A stretch of 64,000 bases of DNA from Azotobacter chroococcum. Its GTDB lineage: Bacteria > Pseudomonadota > Gammaproteobacteria > Pseudomonadales > Pseudomonadaceae. The stretch is from positions 1 through 64,000 of the forward strand of contig NZ_SMMU01000021.1 in NCBI RefSeq assembly GCF_004339665.1, in the 5' to 3' direction. Below, in pieces: positions 43,601-52,849 of the stretch (the first letter of the stretch is position 1; each line of letters begins with the position of its first letter). A model generated the notes under the pieces. It was not told the DNA's origin. It worked only from the letters and a program-made list of their open reading frames with translations, and did no database searches. The position numbers were made by a program, and so were the translations under genes.

Positions 43601-45115
43601 TCAGCCGAGGAACAGCCGGTAGGCCGGGTTGTCGGTCTCGTCCCAGTACGGATAGCCGATCGCCTCGAGGGCCGCCGGCAGCAGGTGGCGCTCGCCCGCC
43701 GGCACCTGCAGGCCGGCCACCACGCGGCCGTCGGCGGCGCCGTGGTTGCGGTAGTGGAACATCGAGATGTTCCAGCGCCCGCCGAGCTTGCTGAGGAAGT
43801 TGAACAGCGCGCCGGGGCGCTCGGGGAACTCGAAGCGCAGCACCACCTCGTCGCTGACACCTGCCGCGTGGCCGCCGACCATGTGGCGGATGTGCAGCTT
43901 GGCCAGCTCGTCGTCGGTCAGGTCGAGCACCGGGAAGCCCTGCTCGCGCAGGCTGGCCACCAGCTGCTCGCGCGGATCGTTCTCCGGGTGAGTCTGCACA
44001 CCGACGAAGATGTGCGCGTGGTCCGGGCGGTTGTAGCGGTAGTTGAACTCGGTGATCTGCCGCTTGCCGATCGCCTGGCAGAACGCCTTGAAGCTGCCCG
44101 GCTGCTCGGGGATGGTCACGGCGATGATCGCCTCGCGCTTCTCGCCCAGCTCGGCGCGTTCGGCGACATGGCGCAGGCGGTCGAAGTTGATGTTGGCGCC
44201 GGAGTCGATGGCCACCAGGGTCTGCCCGGCCGCCTCCTCGCGCTCGACGTAGCGCTTGATCCCGGCCACCGCCAGGGCGCCGGCCGGCTCGGTGATCGAG
44301 CGGGTGTCGTCGTAGATGTCCTTGATCGCCGCGCAGATCTCGTCGGTGCTGACGGTGACCACCTCGTCCACATGGTGACGGCAGATGTCGAAGGTGTGGG
44401 CGCCGATCTGCGCCACCGCCACGCCGTCGGCGAACAGCCCGACCTGCGGCAGCACCACCCGCTCGCCGGCGGCCAGCGCCGCCTGCAGGCAGTTGGAGTC
44501 CGCCGGCTCGACGCCGATCACCTTCACCTCGGGACGCAGGTACTTCACGTAGGCGGCGATGCCCGCAATCAGTCCGCCGCCGCCGACCGGCACGAACACG
44601 GCGTCCAGCCGGCCCGGCTGCTGGCGGAGGATCTCCATGGCCACGGTGCCCTGCCCGGCGATCACGTCGGGATCGTCGTAGGGGTGAATGAAGGTGTAGC
44701 CCTTCTCCTCGACCAGCTTCAGCGAATGGGCCAGCGCCTCGGGAAAGGCGTCGCCGTGCAGCACCACCTTGGCGCCGCGGGCGCGCACCGCCTGGACCTT
44801 GATCTCCGGGGTGGTCCTCGGCATCACGATGATCGCCTTGATGCCCAGGTGCCTGGCCGCCAGGGCCACGCCCTGGGCATGGTTGCCGGCCGAGGCGGTG
44901 ACCACGCCGCGCGCCAGTTCCACCTCGCCCAGCTGGGCCACCTTGTTGTAGGCGCCGCGGATCTTGAAGGAGAACACCGGCTGCAGGTCCTCGCGCTTGA
45001 GCAGGATCTGGTTGCCGAGACGCTCGGAGAGCTGGCGGGCGGGCTGCAAAGGGGTTTCGACGGCGACGTCGTAGACGCGCGAGGTGAGGATCTTCTTGAC
45101 GTACTGTTCGAGCAT
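43601..45115 (-). CDS. ilvA: Threonine dehydratase (biosynthetic)
   Basis: This PLP enzyme converts threonine to 2-oxobutyrate, the first step of isoleucine synthesis; its product path later uses IlvD, also in this window. At 504 residues it has the full biosynthetic length, with the PLP lysine in FSFKIRGAYNK, the cofactor loop GGGGLIAG, ASAGNHAQG, and a C-terminal regulatory region with two ACT-like repeats (EQPGSFKAFC and ERPGALFNFLSKL) for isoleucine and valine control. It is divergent from rpiA. Confidence 0.97.
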   Translation of the reverse strand: MLEQYVKKILTSRVYDVAVETPLQPARQLSERLGNQILLKREDLQPVFSFKIRGAYNKVAQLGEVELARGVVTASAGNHAQGVALAARHLGIKAIIVMPRTTPEIKVQAVRARGAKVVLHGDAFPEALAHSLKLVEEKGYTFIHPYDDPDVIAGQGTVAMEILRQQPGRLDAVFVPVGGGGLIAGIAAYVKYLRPEVKVIGVEPADSNCLQAALAAGERVVLPQVGLFADGVAVAQIGAHTFDICRHHVDEVVTVSTDEICAAIKDIYDDTRSITEPAGALAVAGIKRYVEREEAAGQTLVAIDSGANINFDRLRHVAERAELGEKREAIIAVTIPEQPGSFKAFCQAIGKRQITEFNYRYNRPDHAHIFVGVQTHPENDPREQLVASLREQGFPVLDLTDDELAKLHIRHMVGGHAAGVSDEVVLRFEFPERPGALFNFLSKLGGRWNISMFHYRNHGAADGRVVAGLQVPAGERHLLPAALEAIGYPYWDETDNPAYRLFLG

Positions 45116-45221
45116 CGGCGGACATCGGGAAGCAGGAAAGGAATGGGCCAGTCTACTCCGTCACCGTCGCGGCCGGCCACCCATCGCGCGCCGGAGGACG
45201 CCAGGCCGGCCCGGGCGCGGC

Positions 45222-45227
45222 TATAAT
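45222..45227 (+). promoter_or_regulatory. -10 element upstream of rpiA
   Basis: A perfect TATAAT stands 36 nt before the rpiA start codon in an otherwise GC-rich gap. No convincing -35 hexamer is found 16-18 nt upstream. Confidence 0.5.
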
Positions 45228-45262
45228 CGCGTCCATCCCACCCATTCGACGAAGACTCCCGC

Positions 45263-45943
45263 ATGACCCAGGACCAGCTCAAGCAGGCCGTGGCCCAGGC
45301 CGCCCTCGACCACATCCTTCCGCAGCTCACCTCGAAGAGCATCGTCGGCGTCGGCACCGGCTCGACCGCCAACTTCTTCATCGACCTGCTGGCCCGTCAC
45401 CGGCTGGACTTCGACGGCGCCGTGGCCAGCTCCGAGGCCACCGCCGCACGCCTGAAGGGCCACGGCATCGAAGTGTACGACCTGAACAACGTCGCCGACC
45501 TGGAGTTCTACGTGGACGGCGCCGACGAGTGCAACAAGCACCTGGAGCTGATCAAGGGCGGCGGCGCCGCGCTGACCCGCGAGAAGATCGTCGCCGCGGT
45601 GGCCCAGACCTTCATCTGCATCGCCGACGAGAGCAAGCGGGTCGACTTTCTCGGCGACTTCCCGCTGCCGGTGGAGGTGATCCCCATGGCCCGCAGCCAT
45701 GTGGCGCGCCAGCTGGTCTGGCTGGGCGGCGATCCGGTCTACCGCGAGGGCGTGGTGACCGACAACGGCAACGTGATCCTCGACGTGTACAACATGCAGA
45801 TCACCAACCCCCGGCAGCTGGAGTCCGACATCAACAACATCGTCGGGGTGGTCACCAACGGCCTGTTCGCCGCGCGCCCGGCCGACCTGCTGCTGCTCGG
45901 CACCCGCAACGGCGTGGAGCGGATCGAGCGCCCGAAGCCCTGA
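45263..45943 (+). CDS. rpiA: Ribose-5-phosphate isomerase A
   Basis: This enzyme interconverts ribose-5-phosphate and ribulose-5-phosphate in the pentose phosphate pathway. Its 226 residues are of usual length. Conserved segments: [50 protein letters not shown] with catalytic Asp, Glu and Lys, and [11 protein letters not shown]. It is divergent from ilvA, as in Pseudomonas. Confidence 0.97.
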   Translation: MTQDQLKQAVAQAALDHILPQLTSKSIVGVGTGSTANFFIDLLARHRLDFDGAVASSEATAARLKGHGIEVYDLNNVADLEFYVDGADECNKHLELIKGGGAALTREKIVAAVAQTFICIADESKRVDFLGDFPLPVEVIPMARSHVARQLVWLGGDPVYREGVVTDNGNVILDVYNMQITNPRQLESDINNIVGVVTNGLFAARPADLLLLGTRNGVERIERPKP

Positions 45944-45946
45944 GGC

Positions 45947-45974
45947 CGGGGCGGCGGGCACGGACGCCCGCCCG
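45947..45974. terminator. GC hairpin between rpiA and the SdiA-regulated-type gene
   Basis: GCGGGC (about 45954-45959) can pair with GCCCGC (about 45966-45971) between converging stop codons. There is no T-run, so termination would be weak. Confidence 0.3.
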
Positions 45975-45977
45975 GAC

Positions 45978-46886
45978 TCAGGGATGGGTCTTGCGGAACA
46001 CGTGGAAGCGGTTCGGCTCGCCGACCACGTAGAGGTTGCCCGCCGCGTCCATCGCCACCCCCTCCGCCTGCTTGATTCCACGCCCCAGGCCGTTGAAGCC
46101 GCCGAGCAGGCTGATGAAGCTGAGTGGCCGGCCCTCGCGGTCGAACTCCACCAGCAGGCGCGACTCGTCGGACAGCAACAGCAGATGGCCGCTGCGCGGA
46201 TCGACGGTCAGCGAGGACAGGTCGCGCACCGGCAGCCCCTCGCCGGGCAGCGGCTGCAGCTCGCCGGCGGCGCCCTCGGCGGAAACGGCGAGGCCGAACA
46301 GCGCCGGCGGGCGCTCCAGGGCCAGCAGCAGGCGATTCGTCCGCGCATCCCAGCCCAGCCCCTCGAAGCCCTTGTTGCCGGCGGCGGCGAAACCGAGATC
46401 GACACGCTGCGCGTCGGCCAGATCGAAGCTGTCCGCGCCCGGCGGCAGCCGGAACAGCGCCAGCAGGCGGCGGCGCTCGTCGACGATGGCCAGACGCCCG
46501 TCGCCGAGCGCCTCCACTCCTTCCGGATCGGAAAAGCCGGTCAGGCGGATGCGTCGCAGGACCGCGCCCTCGGGGCTGATCTCCACCAGCTGCGGATGCT
46601 TGCCGGTGACGGTGAACAGGGTGCCGGTCTGCGGGTTCCAGGTCAGGCCGGAGGTTTCGTCCTCCTCCAGGCCGGCCAGCTCGACCTCCAGCGCCAGCCG
46701 GTAATCGGGCAGCCAGACGCCGGCGGCGCGCGCCGCCGGCTCCGTCCGGCATTCCTGCCAGGACAGCCGGAGCAGATCGAGCCAGCGCCACTCGCGGCCG
46801 ACCACCAGCACGGCCAGGACAAGCAGCAACAGGGCGAGTTTGAGCAGCAGGCGCCGGCGGGGCGCACGGGCGAAGGAAATGGGCAT
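45978..46886 (-). CDS. SdiA-regulated (YjiK-like) beta-propeller protein
   Basis: This 302-residue protein has an N-terminal signal anchor (LLLKLALLLLVLAVLVVG) and a periplasmic domain with propeller-like repeats: LEEDETSGLTWNPQTGTLFTVTGKHPQLVEIS, FSDPEGVEALGDGRLAIVDERRRLLALF, LSSLTVDPRSGHLLLLSDESRLLVEFD, KQAEGVAMDAAGNLYVVGEPNRFHVF. These match the SdiA-regulated family. Function unknown. The ATG at 46886 was preferred; upstream in-frame sequence looks non-coding. Confidence 0.85.
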   Translation of the reverse strand: MPISFARAPRRRLLLKLALLLLVLAVLVVGREWRWLDLLRLSWQECRTEPAARAAGVWLPDYRLALEVELAGLEEDETSGLTWNPQTGTLFTVTGKHPQLVEISPEGAVLRRIRLTGFSDPEGVEALGDGRLAIVDERRRLLALFRLPPGADSFDLADAQRVDLGFAAAGNKGFEGLGWDARTNRLLLALERPPALFGLAVSAEGAAGELQPLPGEGLPVRDLSSLTVDPRSGHLLLLSDESRLLVEFDREGRPLSFISLLGGFNGLGRGIKQAEGVAMDAAGNLYVVGEPNRFHVFRKTHP

Positions 46887-46989
46887 GGATTGGCTTCCGC
46901 AGGACAAGGCAGCCCGGAAGCGTGCCGGGGCCGCCTTAAACGAAGATGAATTCGAGCGGCCGGGCACGCGACGCGCCCGGCCGGCGGCT

Positions 46990-47655
46990 TCAGAGCACGC
47001 GGCTTTCGAAGCGGGACAGCCCGCCCAGTTCCAGCACCAGGCGATCGCCGGAGGCGAGCGGACCGACGCCAGCCGGCGTACCGGTGGAGACCACGTCGCC
47101 CGGCTGCAGGCTGAAATGCCCGGCGATGTGCTGGATCAGGGCGACGATGGGGTTGAGCATGTCGCGGCTGTTGCCGTCCTGGCGCACTTCGCCGTTGATG
47201 GTCAGACGGATGCCGATATCGGCGAGATCCTCGACGGCGTCGCCGGACACGAAAGGCGCCAGCACGTAGGCGCCGTCGAAGGCTTTCGCCAGCTCCCAGG
47301 GCAGGCCCTTCTCCTTGAGCCTGGCCTGCACGTCGCGCAGGGTCAGGTCGAGGGCCGGGGCGAAGCCGGAGATGGCGTCACGCACCTCCTCGGCGCTCGG
47401 CCGGTGCGACAGCGGCTTGCCGATCAGCACGGCAATCTCCGCCTCGTAGTGCACCTCGCCGCGGTCGCGCGGAATGGCGAAACCGCCTTCCAGCGGCACC
47501 GTGCAGCTGCCCGGCTTGATGAACAACAGGGGCTCGGTAGGTACCGGGTTGTTCAGCTCCCGGGCATGTTCGGCGTAGTTGCGGCCGACGCAGACCACCT
47601 TGCCCAGCGGGTAGTGGATGCGCGTACCGTCGAGGTATTGATGCTGGTAACTCAT
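46990..47655 (-). CDS. Fumarylacetoacetate hydrolase-family protein
   Basis: This 221-residue single-domain FAH-fold enzyme has KVVCVGRNYAEHARELNN and metal-binding EVHYEAEIAVLIGK (the E-x-E of the family), followed by AFDGAYVLAPFV and STGTPAGVGPL. Small FAH proteins act as acylpyruvases or oxaloacetate decarboxylases/tautomerases, so a housekeeping role in cleaning oxaloacetate-like metabolites is possible. The start has AAGGAG 6 nt upstream. Confidence 0.9.
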   Translation of the reverse strand: MSYQHQYLDGTRIHYPLGKVVCVGRNYAEHARELNNPVPTEPLLFIKPGSCTVPLEGGFAIPRDRGEVHYEAEIAVLIGKPLSHRPSAEEVRDAISGFAPALDLTLRDVQARLKEKGLPWELAKAFDGAYVLAPFVSGDAVEDLADIGIRLTINGEVRQDGNSRDMLNPIVALIQHIAGHFSLQPGDVVSTGTPAGVGPLASGDRLVLELGGLSRFESRVL

Positions 47656-47768
47656 GCAAGGCTCCTTGTGTCTTTGTGGCCTGGAATCCATGGCGCGACT
47701 CTACGGCAAATCCGCACGGCATCGAAGGCTTTTTCGGGCGCAGGCACCAGGAGCGGGAAAGGACGGAA

Positions 47769-47791
47769 ACGCAGGCCACGGGGGCCTGCGT
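47769..47791 (-). terminator. Intrinsic terminator after the D-2-hydroxyglutarate dehydrogenase gene
   Basis: Read on the minus strand, ACGCAGGCC and GGCCTGCGT form a perfect 9-bp stem with a 5-nt loop, followed by TTTCC. It lies 15 nt past the stop codon at 47806. Confidence 0.6.
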
Positions 47792-47805
47792 CCGGGGCGC
47801 GAGGG

Positions 47806-49197
47806 TCAGGCGAAGATCTTGCCGGGGTTCATGATGCCGTTCGGGTCGAACACCGCCTTGACCGCCTTCATGTAGGCGATCTCGGCCTCCGAGCGGCTGT
47901 AGCCCAGGTAGTCGCGCTTGGTCATGCCCACGCCGTGCTCGGCGGAGATCGAGCCGTTGTACTTCTCGACGATCTCGAACACCCACTTGTTCACCGTGGC
48001 GCATTTGGCGAAGAACTCGTCCTTGTCCATGGTGTCGGGCTTGAGGATGTTCAGGTGCAGGTTGCCGTCGCCGATGTGGCCGAACCAGACGATCTCGAAG
48101 TCCGGATAGTGCTCGCCGACGATCGCGTCGATTTCCTTGAGGAAGGCCGGCACCTTGCCGATGGTGACCGAGACGTCGTTCTTGTACGGGGTCCAGTGGG
48201 AGATGGTCTCGGAGATGTACTCGCGCAGCTTCCAGAGGTTCTGCAGCTGCTGCTCGCTCTGGCTCATCACCCCATCCAGCACCCAGCCCTGCTCGACGCA
48301 GTGCTCGAAGGTCGCCAGCGCCTGATCGGCGCGCTCGTCGGTGGTCGCCTCGAACTCCAGCAGCGCATAGAAGGGACACTCGGTCTCGAACGGCGCCGGC
48401 ACGTCGCCGCGGGCCAGCACCTTGGCCAGCGCCTTGTCGGAGAAGAACTCGAAGGCGGTCAGGTCCATCTTGTCCTGGAAGGCGTGCAGCACCGGCATGA
48501 TGGAATCGAGGTCGGAGGTGCCGAGGACCATGGCGGTGAGGTTGGTCGGCGCGCGGTCCAGGCGCATGGTGGCCTCCACCACGAAGCCCAGGGTGCCCTC
48601 GGCGCCGATGAACAGCTGGCGCAGGTCGTAGCCGGTGGCGTTCTTGACCAGGTCCCTGTTCAGCTCGAGCAGGTCGCCCTTGCCGGTGACCACCTTGAGG
48701 CCGGCCACCCAGTTGCGGGTCATGCCGTAGCGGATCACCTTGATCCCGCCGGCGTTGGTGCCGATGTTGCCGCCGATCTGGCTGGAGCCGGCCGAAGCGA
48801 AGTCGACCGGGTAGTACAGCCCCTTGTCCGCGGCGAAGTCCTGCAGTTGCCTGGTCACCACGCCCGGCTCGCAGACCACGGTGCGGTCGATCTCGTTGAA
48901 CTGCAGGATGCGGTTCATGTAGTCGAAGGCCACCACCACCTCGCCGTGGGCGGCGACGGCGGCGGCGGACAGCCCGGTGCGCCCGCCCGAAGGCACCAGC
49001 GCGACCTTGCGCTCGTTGGCCCAGCGGACGATGGCCTGGACCTGCTCTATGCTCTTCGGGAACGCGATGGCCAGCGGGGCGGGGGCGAAATGCTTGGTCC
49101 AGTCCTTGCCGTAGGCGTTGAGGGAATCGGCGTCGGTGAGCACCTTGCCGGGCTCCACCAGGGTCTTCAGCTCGTCTATCAGGGCAGGATTGGTCAT
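47806..49197 (-). CDS. FAD-linked oxidase, probable D-2-hydroxyglutarate dehydrogenase
   Basis: This 463-residue flavoprotein is of the GlcD/D-lactate dehydrogenase type: FAD-binding PSGGRTGLSAAAVA, QIGGNIGTNAGG, GVVTRQLQDFAAD, GAEGTLGFVVEATM, and the C-terminal HIGDGNLHLNI (metal-binding His) and SAEHGVGMTKRDYL. In Pseudomonas the gene next to serA encodes D-2-hydroxyglutarate dehydrogenase, which removes the D-2-hydroxyglutarate SerA makes while regenerating NAD+. Its divergent placement beside serA here supports that assignment over glycolate or D-lactate dehydrogenase. The start at 49197 has GAGAG about 7 nt upstream. Confidence 0.88.
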   Translation of the reverse strand: MTNPALIDELKTLVEPGKVLTDADSLNAYGKDWTKHFAPAPLAIAFPKSIEQVQAIVRWANERKVALVPSGGRTGLSAAAVAAHGEVVVAFDYMNRILQFNEIDRTVVCEPGVVTRQLQDFAADKGLYYPVDFASAGSSQIGGNIGTNAGGIKVIRYGMTRNWVAGLKVVTGKGDLLELNRDLVKNATGYDLRQLFIGAEGTLGFVVEATMRLDRAPTNLTAMVLGTSDLDSIMPVLHAFQDKMDLTAFEFFSDKALAKVLARGDVPAPFETECPFYALLEFEATTDERADQALATFEHCVEQGWVLDGVMSQSEQQLQNLWKLREYISETISHWTPYKNDVSVTIGKVPAFLKEIDAIVGEHYPDFEIVWFGHIGDGNLHLNILKPDTMDKDEFFAKCATVNKWVFEIVEKYNGSISAEHGVGMTKRDYLGYSRSEAEIAYMKAVKAVFDPNGIMNPGKIFA

Positions 49198-49402
49198 GGG
49201 GCAACTCTCACAGGATTCATGGCCGTCCTGAGTACCCTTCAAGTACCAGGAATGGCGGTTTGGCAGGCCCGATATGCTAGCATAGCCGCCCCGTGAGTCG
49301 TGCTTCCCGCCGATTTCCGGGGCGACTGTAGCCCTTTTCGGGCAGCACTACCGGCTGCCTGCCTGCATCGCCACACACCTCCAGGAAAACAGGTTTACGT
49401 AG

Positions 49403-50632
49403 ATGAGCAAGACCTCTCTCGACAAGAGCAAGATCCGCTTCCTTCTGCTGGAAGGCGTTCACCAGACTGCACTGGATACGCTCAAGGCTGCCGGCTACAC
49501 CAACATCGAGTACCTGACCGGCTCGGTGCCCGAGGACCAGCTGAAGGAGAAGATCGCCGATGCCCACTTCATCGGCATCCGCTCGCGCACCCAGCTGACC
49601 GAGGAGGTCTTCGACTGTGCGAAGAAGCTGGTCGCGGTCGGCTGCTTCTGCATCGGCACCAACCAGGTCGACCTGGAGGCGGCCCGCGAGCGCGGCATCG
49701 CGGTGTTCAACGCGCCCTACTCCAACACCCGCTCGGTGGCCGAGCTGGTGCTCGCCGAGGCGATCCTGCTGCTGCGCGGCATTCCCGAGAAGAACGCGGT
49801 CTGCCACCGCGGCGGCTGGCTGAAGAGCGCCAGCCACTCCTACGAGATCCGCGGCAAGAAGCTCGGCATCGTCGGCTACGGCTCGATCGGCACCCAGCTC
49901 TCGGTGCTGGCCGAGAGCCTGGGCATGCAGGTGCTGTTCTACGACGTGGTGACCAAGCTGCCGCTGGGCAACGCCAGCCAGGTGGGCAACCTCTACGACC
50001 TGCTCGGCCAAGCCGACATCGTCACCCTGCACGTGCCGGAAACCGCCGCGACCAAGTGGATGATCGGCGAGAAGGAAATCCGTGCCATGAAAAAGGGCGC
50101 CATCCTGCTCAACGCCGCCCGCGGCACCGTGGTCGAGATCGACGCCCTGGCTGCCGCCATCCAGGACAAGCACCTGAACGGCGCGGCCATCGACGTGTTC
50201 CCGGTGGAACCGCGCTCCAACAACGACGAATTCGTCAGCCCGCTGCGCGGCCTCGACAACGTCATCCTCACCCCGCACGTCGGCGGCTCGACCATGGAGG
50301 CCCAGGCCAACATCGGTTCGGAAGTGGCCGAGAAGCTGGTCAAGTACAGCGACAACGGCACCTCGGTGTCCTCGGTCAACTTCCCGGAAGTGGCCCTGCC
50401 CTCCCACCCGGGCAAGCACCGTCTGCTGCACATCCACCAGAACATCCCCGGGGTGATGAGCGAGATCAACAAGGTCTTCGCCGAGAACGGCATCAACATC
50501 TCCGGCCAGTTCCTGCAGACCAACGAGAAGGTCGGCTACGTGGTGATCGACGTCGACGCCGAGTACTCGGAAATGGCCCTCGAGAAGCTCCAGCAGGTAA
50601 GCGGCACCATCCGCAGCCGCGTGCTGTTCTGA
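49403..50632 (+). CDS. serA: D-3-phosphoglycerate dehydrogenase
   Basis: This first enzyme of serine synthesis oxidises 3-phosphoglycerate; the E. coli type also reduces 2-oxoglutarate. It has 409 residues: NAD-binding LGIVGYGSIGTQLSVLAESLGM, catalytic Arg/Glu/His in NAARGTVVEI, IDVFPVEP and LTPHVGGST, and a C-terminal ACT domain (HIHQNIPGVMSEINKVFAENGINI) for serine feedback. It is divergent from the D-2-hydroxyglutarate dehydrogenase gene, its metabolic partner, and ends at a very strong terminator. Confidence 0.97.
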   Translation: MSKTSLDKSKIRFLLLEGVHQTALDTLKAAGYTNIEYLTGSVPEDQLKEKIADAHFIGIRSRTQLTEEVFDCAKKLVAVGCFCIGTNQVDLEAARERGIAVFNAPYSNTRSVAELVLAEAILLLRGIPEKNAVCHRGGWLKSASHSYEIRGKKLGIVGYGSIGTQLSVLAESLGMQVLFYDVVTKLPLGNASQVGNLYDLLGQADIVTLHVPETAATKWMIGEKEIRAMKKGAILLNAARGTVVEIDALAAAIQDKHLNGAAIDVFPVEPRSNNDEFVSPLRGLDNVILTPHVGGSTMEAQANIGSEVAEKLVKYSDNGTSVSSVNFPEVALPSHPGKHRLLHIHQNIPGVMSEINKVFAENGINISGQFLQTNEKVGYVVIDVDAEYSEMALEKLQQVSGTIRSRVLF

Positions 50633-50663
50633 CCTGCCGGCGCCTGCGCCGGCAGGTCGCCTG

Positions 50664-50704
50664 ACGACGAGGCCCGTACCCCCCGGTACGGGCCTCGTCG
50701 TTTT
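50664..50704. terminator. Very strong bidirectional terminator after serA
   Basis: ACGACGAGGCCCGTACC (50664-50680) is exactly inverted at 50685-50701, with a CCCC loop and a following T-run. A second hairpin, CCTGCCGGCGC/GCGCCGGCAGG, precedes it at about 50634-50656. It lies between converging serA and the AEC transporter gene. Confidence 0.92.
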
Positions 50705-50710
50705 CGGGGA

Positions 50711-51610
50711 CTACAGATGTCCGCTGAGGAACACCCACAGCGGCAGGGTCAGCACCGCCAGCAGGGTCGACAGGGTGATCGCCGAGCTGACCACCCCGCT
50801 GTCCTCCGGATGGCGGACGAAGCCGAACACGTTGACCCCGCTGGGGCAGGCGGCCATGGCGGTCAGCACCGAGCTGGCCAGCGGCCCCAGCCCGAGCGCC
50901 GCGCACAAGACCAGCACCGCCAGCGGGAACACCAGCAGCTTGGCGAAGACGATGCCGAGCGCCTCGCGGCTGGGGCGCAGGCGGTAGTTCGAGAGGTTGA
51001 CCCCGAGCACGATCAGCGCGCAGGGCAGCGCCGCCTGGGCCAGCCACTGGGTCAGGTGCTCGAGGGGCGCCGGCAGCTGCAGGCCGGAGAGGTTCAGCAG
51101 CACGCCCAGCAGCAGCCCGACGATCATCGGGTTGGCCAGGTTCAGCAGCAGGGAACGGACATTCACGGCCTCCTGGGCGGCCAGCGCGCCGTACAGGCTC
51201 TGGAAGGAGAACAGCAGCAGGCTGTGGAAGGCCAGCACGGTGAACACGTAGACCAGCCCGGGGCTGCCGAACAGGCTGGCGACCAGCGGGATGCCCACCA
51301 GCACGTTGTTGGAGAAGCCGGCGGTCAGGCCGAACGGCGTGGGCCGCCCGCGCAGCCGGTGGCCGATCAGGTTCACCGCAGCGAAGATGCCCAGGGCCGG
51401 CACGAAGTAGGCCAGCAGCAGGGCGGGGGAAAAGCCCTCGTCCAGCGCGGCCTTGGCGATGCCGCTGAACAGCAGCATCGGCATGAACAGCTTGAAGGTC
51501 AGGTTGCCCAGCTCCCGGGCGGTCTGGTTGCCCAGCCATTGACGGCGACCGAGGATGTAGCCCAGCACGATCAGGGCGAAAATGGGCAGGATTGCTTGCA
51601 GGACGGCCAC
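50711..51610 (-). CDS. AEC-family transporter (auxin efflux carrier fold)
   Basis: This 299-residue integral membrane protein has about ten helices in two inverted halves. LFMPMLLFSGIAK and GFSNNVLVGIPL in the first half, and LPCALIVLGVNLS and TAMAACPSGVNVFGFV in the second, are typical of the family. Bacterial members move malate, malonate or other organic acids; the substrate is not readable here. It lies downstream of the AbrB-type transporter gene with a 49-nt gap, so the two are probably co-transcribed. Confidence 0.88.
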   Translation of the reverse strand: MAVLQAILPIFALIVLGYILGRRQWLGNQTARELGNLTFKLFMPMLLFSGIAKAALDEGFSPALLLAYFVPALGIFAAVNLIGHRLRGRPTPFGLTAGFSNNVLVGIPLVASLFGSPGLVYVFTVLAFHSLLLFSFQSLYGALAAQEAVNVRSLLLNLANPMIVGLLLGVLLNLSGLQLPAPLEHLTQWLAQAALPCALIVLGVNLSNYRLRPSREALGIVFAKLLVFPLAVLVLCAALGLGPLASSVLTAMAACPSGVNVFGFVRHPEDSGVVSSAITLSTLLAVLTLPLWVFLSGHL

Positions 51611-51659
51611 TACTGAAGAACTCCGGCAGCGTGAAGGGGGACCGGCGGCCGGCAGGCCG

Positions 51660-52727
51660 CTAGCGCTGCGCCAGGCGCATGATCTGCCGCGCGAAGAAGG
51701 CTCCCGTGAGAATCACCCCGAACAGGCGGAGGGTCTGCATGGCCAGCACCAGACCGGCATCCGAGCGGGTGTCCACGGCGATGATCGCCATGGCATCCAG
51801 CCCGCCGGGGGTGGTCGCCAGGTAGACCGAGAGGAAGTCCTTGCCGAGCAGCAGCGCGATCAGCCAGGCCGACAGCGCGCAGAGCAGGATCAGCACCACC
51901 GCGCCGACGATCATCGCCGGCAGGCGGCGCCAGACATGGCTCAGCGTCGCGAGATCGAAACGCAACCCGATATAGCATCCGATCGCCCCATAGGCCAGGG
52001 GCGGCAGCCACTCCGGCAGCCCCAGGCGCAGCACGCCGCCCACCTGCAGGGCGGCGCCGGCCAGCAGCGGCAGCAGCAGGGCGCCGGCCGGCAGGCGCGC
52101 GCCGGCCAGCACGCCGCACGGGATCAGCGCCAGGCTCGGGCCCAGATCCGCCAGCCCAGCCTCGACCGGCAGCGCCGGCAGGCCGGCGGGCGCAACGCCC
52201 GGCGTGGCCGTCAGATGCCCGACCAGCGCCCCGACCAGCACCACGCAGACCACCCGCACGTACTGCATGGTCGCCACCACGCGGCCGTCGGCGCCGTCTT
52301 CCTCGGCCATCGCGACCATCGCCGACGCCGCCCCCGGCGCCATCCCCCAGGCCGCGGTGCTGCCGGGAATGCCACCGAACCAGACCAGCCCCAGGCTCAC
52401 CAGCAGGCTGAGGGCCAGGGTCAGTGCCGTCGCCAGCAGCATCACGTGCCAGGACTGCGCCAGGGCCAGCAGCACCGACAGGGTCATCGACTGGGCGACC
52501 AGGATGCCGACGCAGCCCTGGCCCAGCTTGAAGGCCGGCCTGGGCATGTGGATGGTCGCACCGCCGACGCCGAAGGCCACGGCCACCAGCATGGGGCCGA
52601 GAAACCAGGCGGCCGGCAGGCCCAGGTGGCCGAGCAGCCAGCCGCCGGTTCCGGCGGCGGTCAGCAGGGCCAGCCACTGCAGCGCGGCGGGCCAGGTACG
52701 AAGCGAAAAGCGCGGCGACTGCGACAC
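51660..52727 (-). CDS. AbrB-family membrane protein (putative ammonia monooxygenase-type transporter)
   Basis: This 355-residue protein has about ten hydrophobic helices with the duplicated AbrB pattern: LGLPAAWFLGPMLVA, GGIPGSTAAWGMAPGAASAMVAMAEEDGAD in the first half, and ATTPGGLDAMAIIAVDTRSDAGLVLAMQTLRLFGVIL in the second. The family is often mislabelled ammonia monooxygenase; no such activity is implied. The start is uncertain: I prefer the GTG at 52727, with GGAG 8 nt upstream, because the longer frame to 52799 lacks a good start. Confidence 0.8.
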   Translation of the reverse strand: MSQSPRFSLRTWPAALQWLALLTAAGTGGWLLGHLGLPAAWFLGPMLVAVAFGVGGATIHMPRPAFKLGQGCVGILVAQSMTLSVLLALAQSWHVMLLATALTLALSLLVSLGLVWFGGIPGSTAAWGMAPGAASAMVAMAEEDGADGRVVATMQYVRVVCVVLVGALVGHLTATPGVAPAGLPALPVEAGLADLGPSLALIPCGVLAGARLPAGALLLPLLAGAALQVGGVLRLGLPEWLPPLAYGAIGCYIGLRFDLATLSHVWRRLPAMIVGAVVLILLCALSAWLIALLLGKDFLSVYLATTPGGLDAMAIIAVDTRSDAGLVLAMQTLRLFGVILTGAFFARQIMRLAQR

Positions 52728-52849
52728 CTCGGGTGCTCCACGGCGAGGGTGAGTGTCATCTGTACGAAAACGTACGCCCGGGAGGATTATCGACCGCACA
52801 ATTGATCAGGTCTATCCGCCGCCGAGTAGCCATTGGTGGCAACCAATGG

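Noticed and set aside
42955-43860. Long minus-strand frame leading into the 17-codon leader
   Set aside because: The upstream part overlaps ilvA and the DUF2269-like gene in another frame; only the last 17 codons have their own strong binding site.
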